In this document: positions 10,888 to 21,917 of the stretch, piece by piece | Position numbering within the stretch: the stretch's first letter is position 1 | Layout: every line of letters begins with the position of its first letter | Origin: Aureobasidium sp. EXF-3400 | Taxonomy: Eukaryota > Ascomycota > Dothideomycetes > Dothideales > Saccotheciaceae | NCBI GenBank assembly: GCA_024195585.1 | Contig: SWBL01000280.1 | Location: 1-64,000 of the forward strand | Reading direction: 5' to 3' | DNA: 64,000 nt | Translations under genes and position numbers: made by a program | The notes under the pieces: model-generated | Seen by the model: the letters and a program-made list of their open reading frames with translations, nothing else | Database searches by the model: none | Told to the model about the DNA's origin: nothing

Positions 10888-13809
10888 ATGCCGCCGGCCA
10901 TTGTGTACACAGACATGGCCGAATCGGCTGATGTCCAGGGTCGTGTGTTTGCTAACCTCAAGTTCTTCATTGTGCAGCGCGTGCCGTCACGCTCACATTA
11001 CATCTCGCTGGTCGAGAGTAATGGCGGCAGAGTCGTCAAACTCGAGGCCCAGGCCGACTACCTGATCGCCGACCACTTGCGACACGATGCCCCCGCTGGT
11101 GCCCTGAGTTACAAATTTATCGAAGAAGCCATCAAACAAGGACAAATCCCTGAAGACGACTCTCCCTTCCTCGCCGGACGCCGTAAATCCACAAACCCCG
11201 TCACTACTGCTGTCGCTTCCTCTTCCAAAAAGTCGACAAGAACTCTCTTCACCGACGACGATGACAAGCTGCTGTACAAGTGGGTCCGCAGAGCTGATGA
11301 CCAAGGTCTTGCCATCCAGGGCAACACGCTCTATCAACTACTCGCTGCCCACAACCCAAGACACACCTTCCATTCATGGCGTGACCGCTACGTCAAAGTC
11401 CTATCCACAAAGCCTCCAACTGCATGGGAATCATATCCCGACGACAACTTACCCACCTTCGATGCGACATTCGCCGACTTGCCCTCGACCGCCCTGCCTC
11501 GTTCTAGCGCTGTCAACAGATCAGCCTCTCGCTCGGCCTCAGCAACAAAATCTCCTTCCAAAGCCCTTTCATACAATCCCTTCACCCACGAAGATGATCA
11601 AGAGTTGATAGCTTGGGTGACGAAAAAGGCAAAAGCTGGAGCTTCACTCAATGGTAACGCCATATACAAAGAGCTGCAACAAAGAAACCCGCGTCATACC
11701 TATCACTCTTGGAGAGACCGTTGGGTCAGGCACCTCTCACTCAGGGATCCTGTCGACGAAGAGGATGAAGATGACCTTGAGGATGCTGCTCCTGTTGAAC
11801 ATGACCACACTCCTACTCGCCGGGATCCTTCACCTGAGCCGCCAATCAGCAGGCCCCCAGTCAAGCGTTCAAGTTTCAGAATTCCGCCAGGAGCATCAGC
11901 ATCTGCAGAGAGTTCAGATAACACGACTCCTCGACCAGAGATCCCACGAACGACCGCGAGTACCAAAGAAAGGGCAGTGAAAAGCACACCTCAGGCTCCT
12001 GCACAACCCCCTTCCGCGGCCCGTGAACAGCTTGCTGCAGCTGCAGCTCCTCCACCTACTGCATCTACATCACGCCCAGCTGTGACCTCCAAGAACCAGG
12101 CCAACACTCCAATGGCGAGAACTCGTAACTTGAGCTCGCCTATCATGTCGCAACAATCACAACCGCAACAGCCACTTGCACAACCTTCTCGTCCATCGCT
12201 CCGTCACCGAGCAGTACAGACAGATCTTGGTGCTCAATTTCATGACGACTCGACTTTCACAGAGAAAGATTTCAAAGACTTACTGAGTGTGGCTCTTGAC
12301 ATACAGAGTGTTCGTGTGGGACGCTATCAGGAATCTTGGATAAACTTTGCCAATCACAACAAGACCCACACTGCTGTCGAATGGCGATCTTTCTACGAAA
12401 GGCGTGTCTTGCCCGTTGCCCTGCAAAAAGAGAACGACCTTGAACATCTCAAAGAGCAAGGCGACAGTGGATGGGTCGAGTTTTGGGAGAATCAGGGTCA
12501 ACCCCTCACAACTTTGCCCTACCTTGAGCAAAACATCACTTCTGAGATGCAACCAGCTTCGTCAAAAGCTACTGGGGCTGAAGGAGAGTCATTGACTCGC
12601 GCCTCAGGAACAGAATTCGCAGAGGACGAAGAAATGGATGACACTTTGAGCCATGCCGTGAAACTTGAGAAGAACGCTTCATCGGAGTCTGCCAAACGAA
12701 AACAGCAGATTTCTGTCAATCTCGCGGATGAACAGCCAGCTCCCAAACGTCGACGCACAGCAACACCACCTTCTGCGCCAAGCAAGATTCTCACTCCATC
12801 GAAGACCGTCCAACGGCCCGACGCTGATGAGGTTGTCAGCATCTTCAGCAAGGGGCCGCCAACACCAAGCTACCATTCTGACGAAGAAGGGGAAACCTCT
12901 GAAGATCAGGCGGCTGAACAATTGCGACGTGAGATGGCGGAAAATAAGGACAGCCGTCATCAGCTAACTAGAGCCAACCTTGCACGTATCCAGACAGAAC
13001 ATGGGTTGCCTGAGGAAAAGCGAGGTGTGGACATAGAGGAGGATGACGAAGATGATGATCAAGCCGGTTTCGCCGACTACCTTGCAAGCATGTTACCACC
13101 AGGCATGGCAGATAAGGCAATGGAGACTGTTGAAATGAACGATCGTCACAGCGAGCAAGACGATGAAAGTGAGAACGACGAGGATATTGTCATGGACAAC
13201 AACCAACACGAAGGCGAGCTCCTGATCGATCCAACCCTCGACAACCCATCCTACGAATCTTCCGCCGAATTCCACGCCAACAACCCAAACATGCACCTCG
13301 ATGCTCCTATCACCCAGTCATGGGAAGCTTCTTCAGTACCCTCCCAGTCCCAGCCAGAACGTCAAAGACTATCCACACAAGCAATCTACGAAGCCGAGAC
13401 TCAACAATTTGATGCCGACGTCCCTTCGCCGCCGCCAGAATTTGCAGATGAGACCCAGTCCTACGCTGCACAGACAGACTCACAGATCCTCAGTACTGAA
13501 GAATTCTGGCCTTGGATAGATGCTCAGACTGCCGCTGGACACCCTGAAGAAGACGTAATCGCAGCACTGCGCCAAACGTCATTTAATCCTAAACTCGCCT
13601 CTATGGTACTTGAAGCAGGAGGCGAGGTGGACATGGCAGGCGTATGGACGGAAGAAGAAGACCGTATGGTGGAAGGCAGAGACGGGAGAGCGCTTAGAAG
13701 ACTAGAAAGCAAGCATGGCAGAGGCAGTGTGACGAAACGCTGGCAGTTCCTCCAAGATTGGAGAAAGGATGAGGAAATCGCGAAGAATGGTGGTGGAGAG
13801 GAGTTGTAG
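10888..13809 (+). CDS. RAP1: RAP1-like telomere protein (BRCT, Myb, C-terminal RCT-like)
   Basis: Single-exon gene, 973 residues. Residues about 12-90 form a BRCT-like domain (FFIVQRVPSRSHYISLVESN ... YLIADHL). Two Myb domains follow at about 117-173 and 229-284; each ends NPRHT(F/Y)HSWRDR, a conserved third helix. A third helix-rich segment at about 446-510 (FTEKDFKDLLSVALDI ... EWRSFYERRVLP) resembles a more diverged Myb-like unit. Between these are Pro/Ser/Gln-rich linkers and several acidic tracts. The C-terminal 80 residues (FWPWIDAQTAAGHPEEDVIA ... KRWQFLQDW) have the helical pattern of the Rap1 C-terminal domain used for partner binding. Rap1 proteins sit at telomeres, protecting ends and controlling length, with Taz1/TRF proteins in many fungi. 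The start at 10888 is the first in frame after stops. Confidence 0.88.
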   Translation: MPPAIVYTDMAESADVQGRVFANLKFFIVQRVPSRSHYISLVESNGGRVVKLEAQADYLIADHLRHDAPAGALSYKFIEEAIKQGQIPEDDSPFLAGRRKSTNPVTTAVASSSKKSTRTLFTDDDDKLLYKWVRRADDQGLAIQGNTLYQLLAAHNPRHTFHSWRDRYVKVLSTKPPTAWESYPDDNLPTFDATFADLPSTALPRSSAVNRSASRSASATKSPSKALSYNPFTHEDDQELIAWVTKKAKAGASLNGNAIYKELQQRNPRHTYHSWRDRWVRHLSLRDPVDEEDEDDLEDAAPVEHDHTPTRRDPSPEPPISRPPVKRSSFRIPPGASASAESSDNTTPRPEIPRTTASTKERAVKSTPQAPAQPPSAAREQLAAAAAPPPTASTSRPAVTSKNQANTPMARTRNLSSPIMSQQSQPQQPLAQPSRPSLRHRAVQTDLGAQFHDDSTFTEKDFKDLLSVALDIQSVRVGRYQESWINFANHNKTHTAVEWRSFYERRVLPVALQKENDLEHLKEQGDSGWVEFWENQGQPLTTLPYLEQNITSEMQPASSKATGAEGESLTRASGTEFAEDEEMDDTLSHAVKLEKNASSESAKRKQQISVNLADEQPAPKRRRTATPPSAPSKILTPSKTVQRPDADEVVSIFSKGPPTPSYHSDEEGETSEDQAAEQLRREMAENKDSRHQLTRANLARIQTEHGLPEEKRGVDIEEDDEDDDQAGFADYLASMLPPGMADKAMETVEMNDRHSEQDDESENDEDIVMDNNQHEGELLIDPTLDNPSYESSAEFHANNPNMHLDAPITQSWEASSVPSQSQPERQRLSTQAIYEAETQQFDADVPSPPPEFADETQSYAAQTDSQILSTEEFWPWIDAQTAAGHPEEDVIAALRQTSFNPKLASMVLEAGGEVDMAGVWTEEEDRMVEGRDGRALRRLESKHGRGSVTKRWQFLQDWRKDEEIAKNGGGEEL

Positions 13810-14212
13810 AAGCCCTGCCTATCTAATACGAAACCTATCTCTTTACTACTCCCAGTCCTGAAGAGGTGAAATGGTTGTACTTGTGGAAACGCAGAATGCA
13901 TTTGAGAAACCGGTGGTGTCCACGGAGACATGGACGTCTCAGGCCATCTCGTTGGACCGTCCTTCTACTGGGAAACAACTGTGCAATTCGATAGCTTAGA
14001 AGTCAACATGTCTCGCCACGGGGAGAGCGTGCGAGGGGTCCAGGGCAGGTGCACTAAAACCAAAGAAAGGTTTACCAATCCCCGCTGCCACTCCGACAAG
14101 AGGCTCATGTCAAAAGCTCATGTATTGACATTGCAAAATGCAAATCATGTGATATTGATACATATGTACAAAATAGTCTAAACATCTATCATCAAGATGC
14201 AAACAAAGGTTA
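13810..14212. other. Convergent intergenic region
   Basis: About 400 bp between two genes that end toward each other. It should hold both 3' untranslated regions. No gene, hairpin or repeat is visible. Confidence 0.6.
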
Positions 14213-17200
14213 TCAAGCTGTACCTCCAGCAGTGGGAGCAGGAGCAGGAGCATGGCCAGCAACAAGACCAGAAGCGGCGCCTCGACCTCCTCTGTTCCTA
14301 CCTCCTCTAGGTCTAGACGGCTGCCCTTGCCCCTGCGGCGTAACCTGCCCAGCTGCATTCCCATCTTTCTTCTTGTCGTGTTGATGACCACTTTGCTTTG
14401 CACCACCTCTTCTGTTTCCCTTTTTCTTTCCATTAGCGCCAGCTTGCTCGGGAGTTTTGCCTTCAGCTATCAATCTCGCAAACTCTTCGTCTTCTTTCAT
14501 TCTTGCTGCTTCCCTGTCCCACCACTCTTGGAACTCTTGCTCTGCTTGGATTTCCTGCAGACTTCTTGCTGCGGCTGCTTCTTTGATGATGTCTTTCTCG
14601 TATTGCTGCTGTTCGAGGATTTCTTGCAAGGATAGCTGCAGAGCAGGTTCTGCGGCACGAGGGTTGTGCACGATAGATTGGATAGAAGGGAAAGATTGGG
14701 ATGAGAGGTCTGGCGGTGGTGGAGGCGCAAGTGTTGATGCTGCCGTTTGTTGTGAAGTTTTGCGTTGTGGCTGTGGTTGAGATTGACGGGGCGTAGGTGT
14801 GGGTCGAACGGGCAATGAAGGACCGGCTTGGGCTTGAATACGCGGTGATGCTGGGACTGGTGACTTGGCTCCCGTCTGTGTCGAAGACGCGCGTTGTGGT
14901 CCCAGCCTTGGAGATGGATGACCAGAGGTGATGGGTGAACCAGGTCCCAAACTCTTAGGTGAAGCAGCGACAGCTGCGGCAGGCTTGGATGATGGTTTAG
15001 GATTGGCAATCGTCTGTCGCATGGTCAATTGAGGAGTAGTGCTCGTACGAGTTGTAGGTTGAGGTCTGCTCGATGGACTAGACGAAAGTGGCTTGTCGCC
15101 AATGACATCCTTAAGAGAAGGTATCTTCTGACCAGAAACGACCTGCCATGGTGAAGCCGCTTTTGCTGCAATTTTCTCCTCAACCTCAGCAGCTACTGAT
15201 TGCTGGGCTTGCTGCATTCTCTTGCGTTCTTTCTGCGACATTTTCGCTGCTGATCTCGCTGCCGAAGCCTCCTCAGATGCCTTTTCTCTGCTGGCTGCAA
15301 TGCCCAATGAAAGGTTGGATACACGACTTGAAGATGCTTGTGCCATAATATCCTTCATCTCTAGCTTCGCGCCAGGTGAAGGAGTGGCTGCCCAAGGGAC
15401 GCTTGAAGAGCTTGCAGGAGTTGCAGGTGTCATGCCTGGGGTAAGACCACCTTGCTTGGGTGTGGCAGCATGGGGAGTAATTGGCTTGCCTCTGGAGTCG
15501 AGCCAGGAATCTGTGGGAGTTCCAACTGCAGTATCTCTGCGTAGTGTCTTCTCGAACTCAGTCTCGGCACCCCTTGTAGGTACGCCACTGAGATCAAGTG
15601 GTGTGCTTTCCTCAAGACTTGTGCCCAAAGACGGCACAGTAGCCCTCATTCTAGGAGTGGAATCGACGGCAGACGATTGGACATCTTTAGACTTCCTTCG
15701 AGCCTTCTGCTTTCCGTGCGCACCATCTTCCAAGCTACCGCCTCTGAAAGAGTTCGGCCCCCAACCATCGAGATCTTGATGCTTGGCATGTAACATGATC
15801 GAATCAAGTTTGATTTGGCGATCACGATCAATCAAAGCAGCAAGCTCAGGATGGCGCTCGTGTAGAAGAGCCTCAGCACGACCACTCTTGGCAAAAGGCA
15901 TAAGAGCAAGTTGATTGGCACGAACAATGTCGTCAAGCTCTAGCAGTAGATCCTCATCAAGCTCATCCAGTAGTCCACCTTGTAGCATGGCCTCCAAACT
16001 CAAACACAGATATTCGAGACTGGCATCTTTGAACTCTGTAACAGAGCTGGGAGCAATGGCATTCAGCAGACCACAAACATTGCGAGTTGTGACATGTTGG
16101 CCAACGACTCTTTGACAGACTTGAGAGAGACGGTCCAGCATGAGCTCGTTTGCAACAGCCATGACTTCCATCACAACATCGAGAAACTCATCAAGGTCAG
16201 AGCTGACGATGTCATCGAAGAGCTCTTCACCAGTATCCGCGTAGATGTGGCGGAGGACCATGCGGAAGATGTCGGACTCGATATGTTGAAGGTCGACGTC
16301 AATAGCATCGGAAGCATTCTGCAAGAGGCCACGTCTTTGTTCAAGCCAACGACCACCAGCGCGTCCCATGAACATACCTTCGAAGAAGGGACATCTTTGG
16401 CACACCATAGGTCCATGAACCAGTACTTCGCCATCGCTTAGCTGAACTCGGATGTCGCCATTGACGAAATAGTTCTGATCTCTGGCAGCAATCTCAAGAT
16501 CCATAGGCATACAGCGCTCAGGTTCGATCATTTGCCTGACTGCAGGCTCCAGTTTGAGAAGTTCAAGTTTGGCGGCGACTTTCATCAACTCAGTGCGGAC
16601 TTGGCGGTATCGGAACGCTAGGGGAGATCCTCGAGTGTGATGCCAGAAGTCGACGATAGTATCGGTATAGCAGTAGAGCAAGAAATCAACCAATGTGAGT
16701 ACGTCAAGTCCTTGGAAGATCATAACAGGTCGACCAAGAGAGTCGCGCTCGCAGATGAGAAGCTCAGGAACGGCAAAATTACCGCCATCTCTGACAGTTT
16801 GGAAGCCTGCTCTGAGGACCCTGCTTCGTCCTGCAAGAACAAATTGATGAGCAGGGAAGCGAAGTTCGGACACGTTGGATGCTATGATGGCATCGAACTC
16901 GCCGAAGTTGTCGTTCGCCGCCTGGCGTAAATGTTCTTCAAGATCCTTTTCGATATCCTTTGACTGGAGTAAATGCTTGCGAAGAAGCTGTACCTCATCT
17001 GGCTTCTTGCGACCTTGCCAGAAACGAGGCTGTGGCTCCTCGCTCTCACTATCAGGGACATCTTCATGAACGATGAGGTCGTTGAAACAGAGAAGTGGGA
17101 AGAGATCTTTCCAGATGGTCTGCTCTTGAACCAGTGTCTGAGTCTTCGTGACATCACAGTCTCTTCTAACAGCAGCGTAGGCACCATATGCCGAAGACCT

Positions 17201-19252
17201 GACTGCTGTAACGCGAGAGAGACCAGCAATACGGGAGAACTTGTAATCCTTGGGCTTGTACTGGACGGCGTCCAGAGACTTTCCATCCTTGATCTTCGTT
17301 CTTCGTGATCGCTTCCAAACACTTCCTTCTTCAGTGGTCAGAATAATGGAGCCGTCAGCATCTACACCAACATCACGAGCAGCCATGTTGTTCTTCTTCA
17401 GAGACCAAATCTCTTGTGGTGCAGACAATGCTCCTCTGATTTTTGTTGGATTTGTTGTGGATGCGTTGGCCTGATCTTGACGTTGACTGACAGATAAGGT
17501 ATAGACCTCACCACTACTGGACATGGCACAAATGGTGTCACCACCTGCCGTGATTTTGCTGATGTGGTTAACAGTATCATCGTATCGAGTGACGCGGAAG
17601 CTGTCTTTCAAGAAACTGCTCGAACCGTCAAGAGGGAACTGTATCTTGGCATAACCATAGTTTGCGAAAACCCAGACGTCGTGGTTCTCCAGAAGACAGA
17701 CAGTAGCACGATCGATGGCAGCGACTGAGACAATTGGTGCAGCGAAGCGAGAAGCTGCAACCTTGCGAGGCGTGATTTGATACTCCAGAGAACGAGCATC
17801 AGAATCGACAATGCCAAGCTGACCCTCATTTTTACCAAAAGTGTAGAGAGATGTGGAAGTGTAGGCGACTGAGTGGATGCGAGAAGCGGCGACACCAATC
17901 ACGATTTCGCGCTTGAGTGGACCGAAGATTTGCGCTGGTACACAACTCACTGGATCCTCGTCCTTGATGCCAGTTTTAGGTAGACTGTATCCAAGTTGAC
18001 CAAAGCTGTTGCTGCCCCAGGAGAAGACTTCACCTCGATCGTCGACAGCCAGGGTGTGGTTCTGACCAAGTGCAACAGTGGCAATCTTCTTGCGCGACAA
18101 AGCGCCACCCTCAATGCAGACAAATCTGAAGCGCGACTGTTCATCTCCAACACCTAGACGACCTCCAGGTCCATGACCACACATGTACAAATTTGATTCT
18201 GGATCGGTAGTCAAGACTGCTGTCGATAGTTTGGACATGAAGACATCCTGAATAATCAGAGGGCGGTTCTTGACAGCCCAAGGCATAGACTCTACGGGTA
18301 ATGAACGTAGCAAAGCGGAGTGGCCTGTCTGTGCGATGACAGGGTCGAACGTAGCCCATGTCTTTTCGTATTCTCGGACGTATTCGCGGTAAAATCGTTG
18401 CAGCAAGTGGTCCGGACGTCTCAGTGTGATGCGCTCCGGATATTGTCGGTCATCTCCATCCCCAAAGCCTAGAGTGATGTTCTTGTTGCTTCCAAAAGTG
18501 TAGACTTCATCGCCGGAAATGTTTGTCGCAAATTCGATGACTCTCGTCCTGACCTCTTGATCATCATCGTTCATCATAACATCTTCCTCGCTGGCATCGG
18601 ATCCAGCTCTGGGACGTTTTTGTCCTTCAGGTCGCAGAGTGCGATCCTTGATTGTCGCAGCGTATAGATCCAAGGGACCGAGTCCTTCGCGATCCTTTAT
18701 CTTGACCAAACCCCCTCCTATTCCTCTACCAAGAGCGTCTGAGGTATCCCTCTCGAGGATTGCGCGAGCAATAGTGATGTTTCCAAAGTAGAAGGCGCGA
18801 TGTAGGGCGGTCCATGAATTCTCGGCATCTTGTAGATAGAGATCGATCAAAGGATGCTCAACAAGAGCTTGGGCAAACTCGAGAGCATTCTCGGAGGTCG
18901 AAGAGGCGGCGTGGTGAAGTAGGGTCATGCCATTCGAATCGCGCCAGTTGATGTCAGCCTTGGTGAGTGGAGGCATGTTGCCTGTATGTGGCGAGAAGGT
19001 CGAAGGCTTGCGTGCCTTTGCGGTGAGTGTAGGCGAAGTACTCAAGGTACCAGGACTCGAGCTCACGGCGGCGGGGGTCTGCATAGAGTGGGCCCTGTTC
19101 TGGTGTGGACGGATGTTGTACGAGGCCGTCTCGAGTAAATGCCGAAAGCGGTCGACATCATCCTGAAGGTAGTACTTCCACAAATGGCTGCTCATGTGCC
19201 GGGATTGAATGGTCTGGCTCTGCGACACCTCGCGATGACCACTGGGGATCAA
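14213..19252 (-). CDS. Ankyrin/RCC1/double-BTB protein, IBTK-like
   Basis: A 1679-residue single-exon protein. Order of parts: ankyrin repeats at about 100-200 (DSNGMTLLHHAA, NSWTALHRAFYFGNITIARA); RCC1 repeats at about 250-660 (VYTFGSNKNITLGFGDGDD, LYMCGHGPGGRLGVGDEQ, VFSWGSNSFGQLGYSLPK, LYTFGKNEGQLGI); a first BTB at roughly 790-900 (FGEFDAIIASNV ... FPAHQFVLAGRSRVL); a second BTB at roughly 930-1060 (DIRVQLSDGEVLVHGPMV); then about 600 residues of Ala/Ser/Pro/Gln-rich sequence ending in an RGG-rich tail. This architecture matches animal IBTK and fungal Btb-type proteins, which act as adaptors for cullin-3 ubiquitin ligases; that role is an inference here. A second Met at residue 20, just before SSHLWKYYL, could be the real start. 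The tail contains coiled, Glu-rich segments (LQEILEQQQYEKDIIKEAAA). Confidence 0.88.
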   Translation of the reverse strand: MIPSGHREVSQSQTIQSRHMSSHLWKYYLQDDVDRFRHLLETASYNIRPHQNRAHSMQTPAAVSSSPGTLSTSPTLTAKARKPSTFSPHTGNMPPLTKADINWRDSNGMTLLHHAASSTSENALEFAQALVEHPLIDLYLQDAENSWTALHRAFYFGNITIARAILERDTSDALGRGIGGGLVKIKDREGLGPLDLYAATIKDRTLRPEGQKRPRAGSDASEEDVMMNDDDQEVRTRVIEFATNISGDEVYTFGSNKNITLGFGDGDDRQYPERITLRRPDHLLQRFYREYVREYEKTWATFDPVIAQTGHSALLRSLPVESMPWAVKNRPLIIQDVFMSKLSTAVLTTDPESNLYMCGHGPGGRLGVGDEQSRFRFVCIEGGALSRKKIATVALGQNHTLAVDDRGEVFSWGSNSFGQLGYSLPKTGIKDEDPVSCVPAQIFGPLKREIVIGVAASRIHSVAYTSTSLYTFGKNEGQLGIVDSDARSLEYQITPRKVAASRFAAPIVSVAAIDRATVCLLENHDVWVFANYGYAKIQFPLDGSSSFLKDSFRVTRYDDTVNHISKITAGGDTICAMSSSGEVYTLSVSQRQDQANASTTNPTKIRGALSAPQEIWSLKKNNMAARDVGVDADGSIILTTEEGSVWKRSRRTKIKDGKSLDAVQYKPKDYKFSRIAGLSRVTAVRSSAYGAYAAVRRDCDVTKTQTLVQEQTIWKDLFPLLCFNDLIVHEDVPDSESEEPQPRFWQGRKKPDEVQLLRKHLLQSKDIEKDLEEHLRQAANDNFGEFDAIIASNVSELRFPAHQFVLAGRSRVLRAGFQTVRDGGNFAVPELLICERDSLGRPVMIFQGLDVLTLVDFLLYCYTDTIVDFWHHTRGSPLAFRYRQVRTELMKVAAKLELLKLEPAVRQMIEPERCMPMDLEIAARDQNYFVNGDIRVQLSDGEVLVHGPMVCQRCPFFEGMFMGRAGGRWLEQRRGLLQNASDAIDVDLQHIESDIFRMVLRHIYADTGEELFDDIVSSDLDEFLDVVMEVMAVANELMLDRLSQVCQRVVGQHVTTRNVCGLLNAIAPSSVTEFKDASLEYLCLSLEAMLQGGLLDELDEDLLLELDDIVRANQLALMPFAKSGRAEALLHERHPELAALIDRDRQIKLDSIMLHAKHQDLDGWGPNSFRGGSLEDGAHGKQKARRKSKDVQSSAVDSTPRMRATVPSLGTSLEESTPLDLSGVPTRGAETEFEKTLRRDTAVGTPTDSWLDSRGKPITPHAATPKQGGLTPGMTPATPASSSSVPWAATPSPGAKLEMKDIMAQASSSRVSNLSLGIAASREKASEEASAARSAAKMSQKERKRMQQAQQSVAAEVEEKIAAKAASPWQVVSGQKIPSLKDVIGDKPLSSSPSSRPQPTTRTSTTPQLTMRQTIANPKPSSKPAAAVAASPKSLGPGSPITSGHPSPRLGPQRASSTQTGAKSPVPASPRIQAQAGPSLPVRPTPTPRQSQPQPQRKTSQQTAASTLAPPPPPDLSSQSFPSIQSIVHNPRAAEPALQLSLQEILEQQQYEKDIIKEAAAARSLQEIQAEQEFQEWWDREAARMKEDEEFARLIAEGKTPEQAGANGKKKGNRRGGAKQSGHQHDKKKDGNAAGQVTPQGQGQPSRPRGGRNRGGRGAASGLVAGHAPAPAPTAGGTA

Positions 19253-20422
19253 GGCGTGTTTAAAGGTGTATGGGCAGTGCCGACTGGGAGAAAGAGGGGA
19301 AAGAGAGAACCGGTGTTCGGTTCTAGTCGATCAGGCAAGGCTTGTATCTGTTGCGATGGCGGTGAAGGCGAGTTTGTGTCTTGTAGGAAGCGATTTGAGC
19401 GAAGCTGTGCGAGTGGCGACTGCTGTTCGGAGCGGATGCGCTGACGAGTCTGGGTGTCGCAAAGGTTGTTCTTTTCTGATACGAGCGGTTATACAGCTGC
19501 GGAGTACAAGCGTGAAGACTTGAAGCGGTGGGCGAAGTGATGCGAGATGTATACAGGACAATGATGTTGCGGGTATGGAGGGGTCACGAACAATGACGGC
19601 CATGTGGCATGCGGCTCGGACCAATCGTCAATCGTTCCGCCGGCATGAGGACCCATACCGCCTCCTGAACACTCCCGACAAACAATAACACCACCGCATG
19701 CCCCTCGTATCGTCACCTGCTTCGAATACAGGAGCAACAAGCTCTTCTCTAGCCCCGAATACCCCTCTCGTCTTTGTTGAACATCCGAGGCCGTATACAA
19801 AGCCAGACTGGCCTTCCTGAATGCGGCGAAGCTTCATTACCGAAGCCAGGGTGGTAGCCATGACATGGATATTTCGCCCGCTACCATCTTTGCACATCTC
19901 GAGCTGTGGAAGTGAATATGAGTCTGGCTTTAAGATAGCCTCCAATGGCTTTTCTGTAGAGACCGCATTGTCTACAAAACTATTGTGCATTTCTGCAGCT
20001 ACACTGTGACTGTGTTTCGCATCTGGGGATATCGGTCTTCAGGCTTTACAATGTCTCTATGTGATGAATGCTCGATACGGAACTTAGCATTCTCGGTCTA
20101 CAGCTTTGCACCACTCTGAAAATGATAACAAGAATCTGGTCGTGAGATAGGAATATGAGTAGGGCTATGAGAACAGGCACGAATTTCTGAGTGAGGTTCA
20201 GTCATGTTTGTGCTTAGTCAGCCACAACCACCAACCGCGCTTTCTCCATGTGCGCAGCCATTCTCGAGCACTCGAAACATCGACATTGAAATCATCAAAG
20301 TGACCTAAATCAACCCATGTAGCTTCGTCTATGTGAATCGAATACCAGAAAAACACAAGATTGGCCTTGTTGACTCCCCTTTATCACCAACCGGCCACTC
20401 CGCCACACCGAACAAACCCACA
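19253..20422. other. Intergenic region, no gene seen
   Basis: About 1.2 kb between the divergent IBTK-like and dehydrogenase genes. The small open frames present have no family resemblance, no plausible splice partners and irregular composition. It probably holds two promoters and 5' leaders. Confidence 0.5.
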
Positions 20423-21762
20423 ATGCCAGATCCTCCCACCACCCTCTCAGACACTCTCACCAACTTGCCCTTCAACCTCCCCATCTCCACCGCCTATGTC
20501 AACCTCACCTTCCTTTTCACCCTCCTCACCCTCTCAATCCTGTATCTTCTAACCCTCTCTCCCCTCCCCATAACCCCCTCCTTGAATCTCGATTACCTCC
20601 TCCACCTGACTCGCATCCTCTTCCCCCCTCTCGGCCACATCTACTCTCTCTGCATCGGCTACACCCTCTCCATCCTCGTCATCAACTCTGCCATTCCTGT
20701 CGCTCCTATTGTTGTAGCGCTGTGGTACACATTGCTATACTCTGCCTCAGCCTTGAACACACGCCTAGGGCATGGGAAAGCCAAAAAGCTTGTTTGGAGC
20801 GACCAAATTGCTGTTGTGACGGGAGGTGCTGGAGGCTTAGGGTGGTTGGTTGCCAAACTCTTGGAACTCAAGGGTGCAGAGGTGGTAGTGTGGGATATCA
20901 AAGCCCCTGAAGAGTGGAACGAGGACGATGAAGATGAGGCAATCAAGTGGTATAAAGTTGATGTGGGCAATGCTGAGGAAGTGGACAGCGCCTACAGAAA
21001 AGTGCAGAATGATGTACGTAGTATGCTGTTTCTTTCTTTCTCATGTCCACTTAAATTCAATTCCATTTCTTCCTTTCTTTCTCGAGTTGTTCAAAACTCA
21101 AGCAATCGCTTTTATACCATTGATCGTTGAACAGATACTGATATGAACCACTACAGCTCGGCACACCCACAATTCTAATCAACAACGCCGGCATCGTAAA
21201 CGGCAAACCCCTTCTCTCGCTCTCCGCTGCCCAAATCTCTCGCTGCTTTTCCATAAATACCCTTTCCCATTTCCACACCTGTCGCTCCTTCTTACCTGGC
21301 ATGTTGGCTTCTCCTTCCGGCGGTACTATCGTTACTGTATCGTCTGTGTTGGGTCATCTGGGTGCTTCACACCTTACAGACTATACCGCCTCCAAAGCCG
21401 CACTTCTTGCTTTCCACACATCTTTACGGGCTGAGATCAAGCAGATGGCTAACAGCAAGACCGAATATCCTGGCGCCGAGAACACGAAAACGATACTGGT
21501 AAAGCCTGGCCAGTTGAGCACGGCAATGTTTTCAACGCTCAAGTCTCCGTCAGACTTCTTTGGCCCGGTGGTCCAAGCGAAAGATCTGGCAAGAGAAATC
21601 GTGGAAATGATTGAGGATGGTAGAGATGGTGTTCTGTGCATGCCGGTATATGCTTGGTTGATTGAGTGGTTGGGTGTGTTGCCCGTGTCATTGCAGAGGG
21701 CTGCTAGATGGATGAGTGGAGTTGATGGTGCGATGAAGACCTTTGCTTCCAAGCAAGAGTGA
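20423..21762 (+). CDS. Membrane-anchored short-chain dehydrogenase/reductase
   Basis: Exons 20423-21013 and 21157-21762, joined across a 143-nt intron (GTACGT ... CTACAG), give 398 residues. The start at 20423 is chosen for its CACAATG context; an in-frame ATG at 20333 would add 30 residues. Two or three hydrophobic segments (about 25-48 and 68-110) precede the SDR fold. The cofactor motif TGGAGGLG is at 133-140, NNAG at 206-209, the catalytic Ser near 260, and Tyr273-xxx-Lys277 (YTASK). This arrangement, an N-terminal membrane anchor and a classical SDR core, resembles RDH10/DHRS3-like retinol or sterol/lipid dehydrogenases, so it should act on a hydrophobic alcohol or ketone with NAD(P). 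The exact substrate cannot be read from sequence. Confidence 0.9.
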
Positions 21763-21917
21763 CAGAGAAGAACAATTGCCCCAAGATAGTTCGTATCTCC
21801 ATAAGTGCATTAACGGCAGACTTTTCGGGAGTAAAAATATAAAAAGTCCTGACCCAGCGAATTGACCCAGCTCAGAGTTGATTTCTTATCGTTATCGGGT
21901 TGGAAAAAGTATAAGAA

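Noticed and set aside
20333..20422. Earlier in-frame start for the short-chain dehydrogenase
   Set aside because: Poorer start context, and the 30 extra residues add no recognised targeting feature before the membrane anchor.
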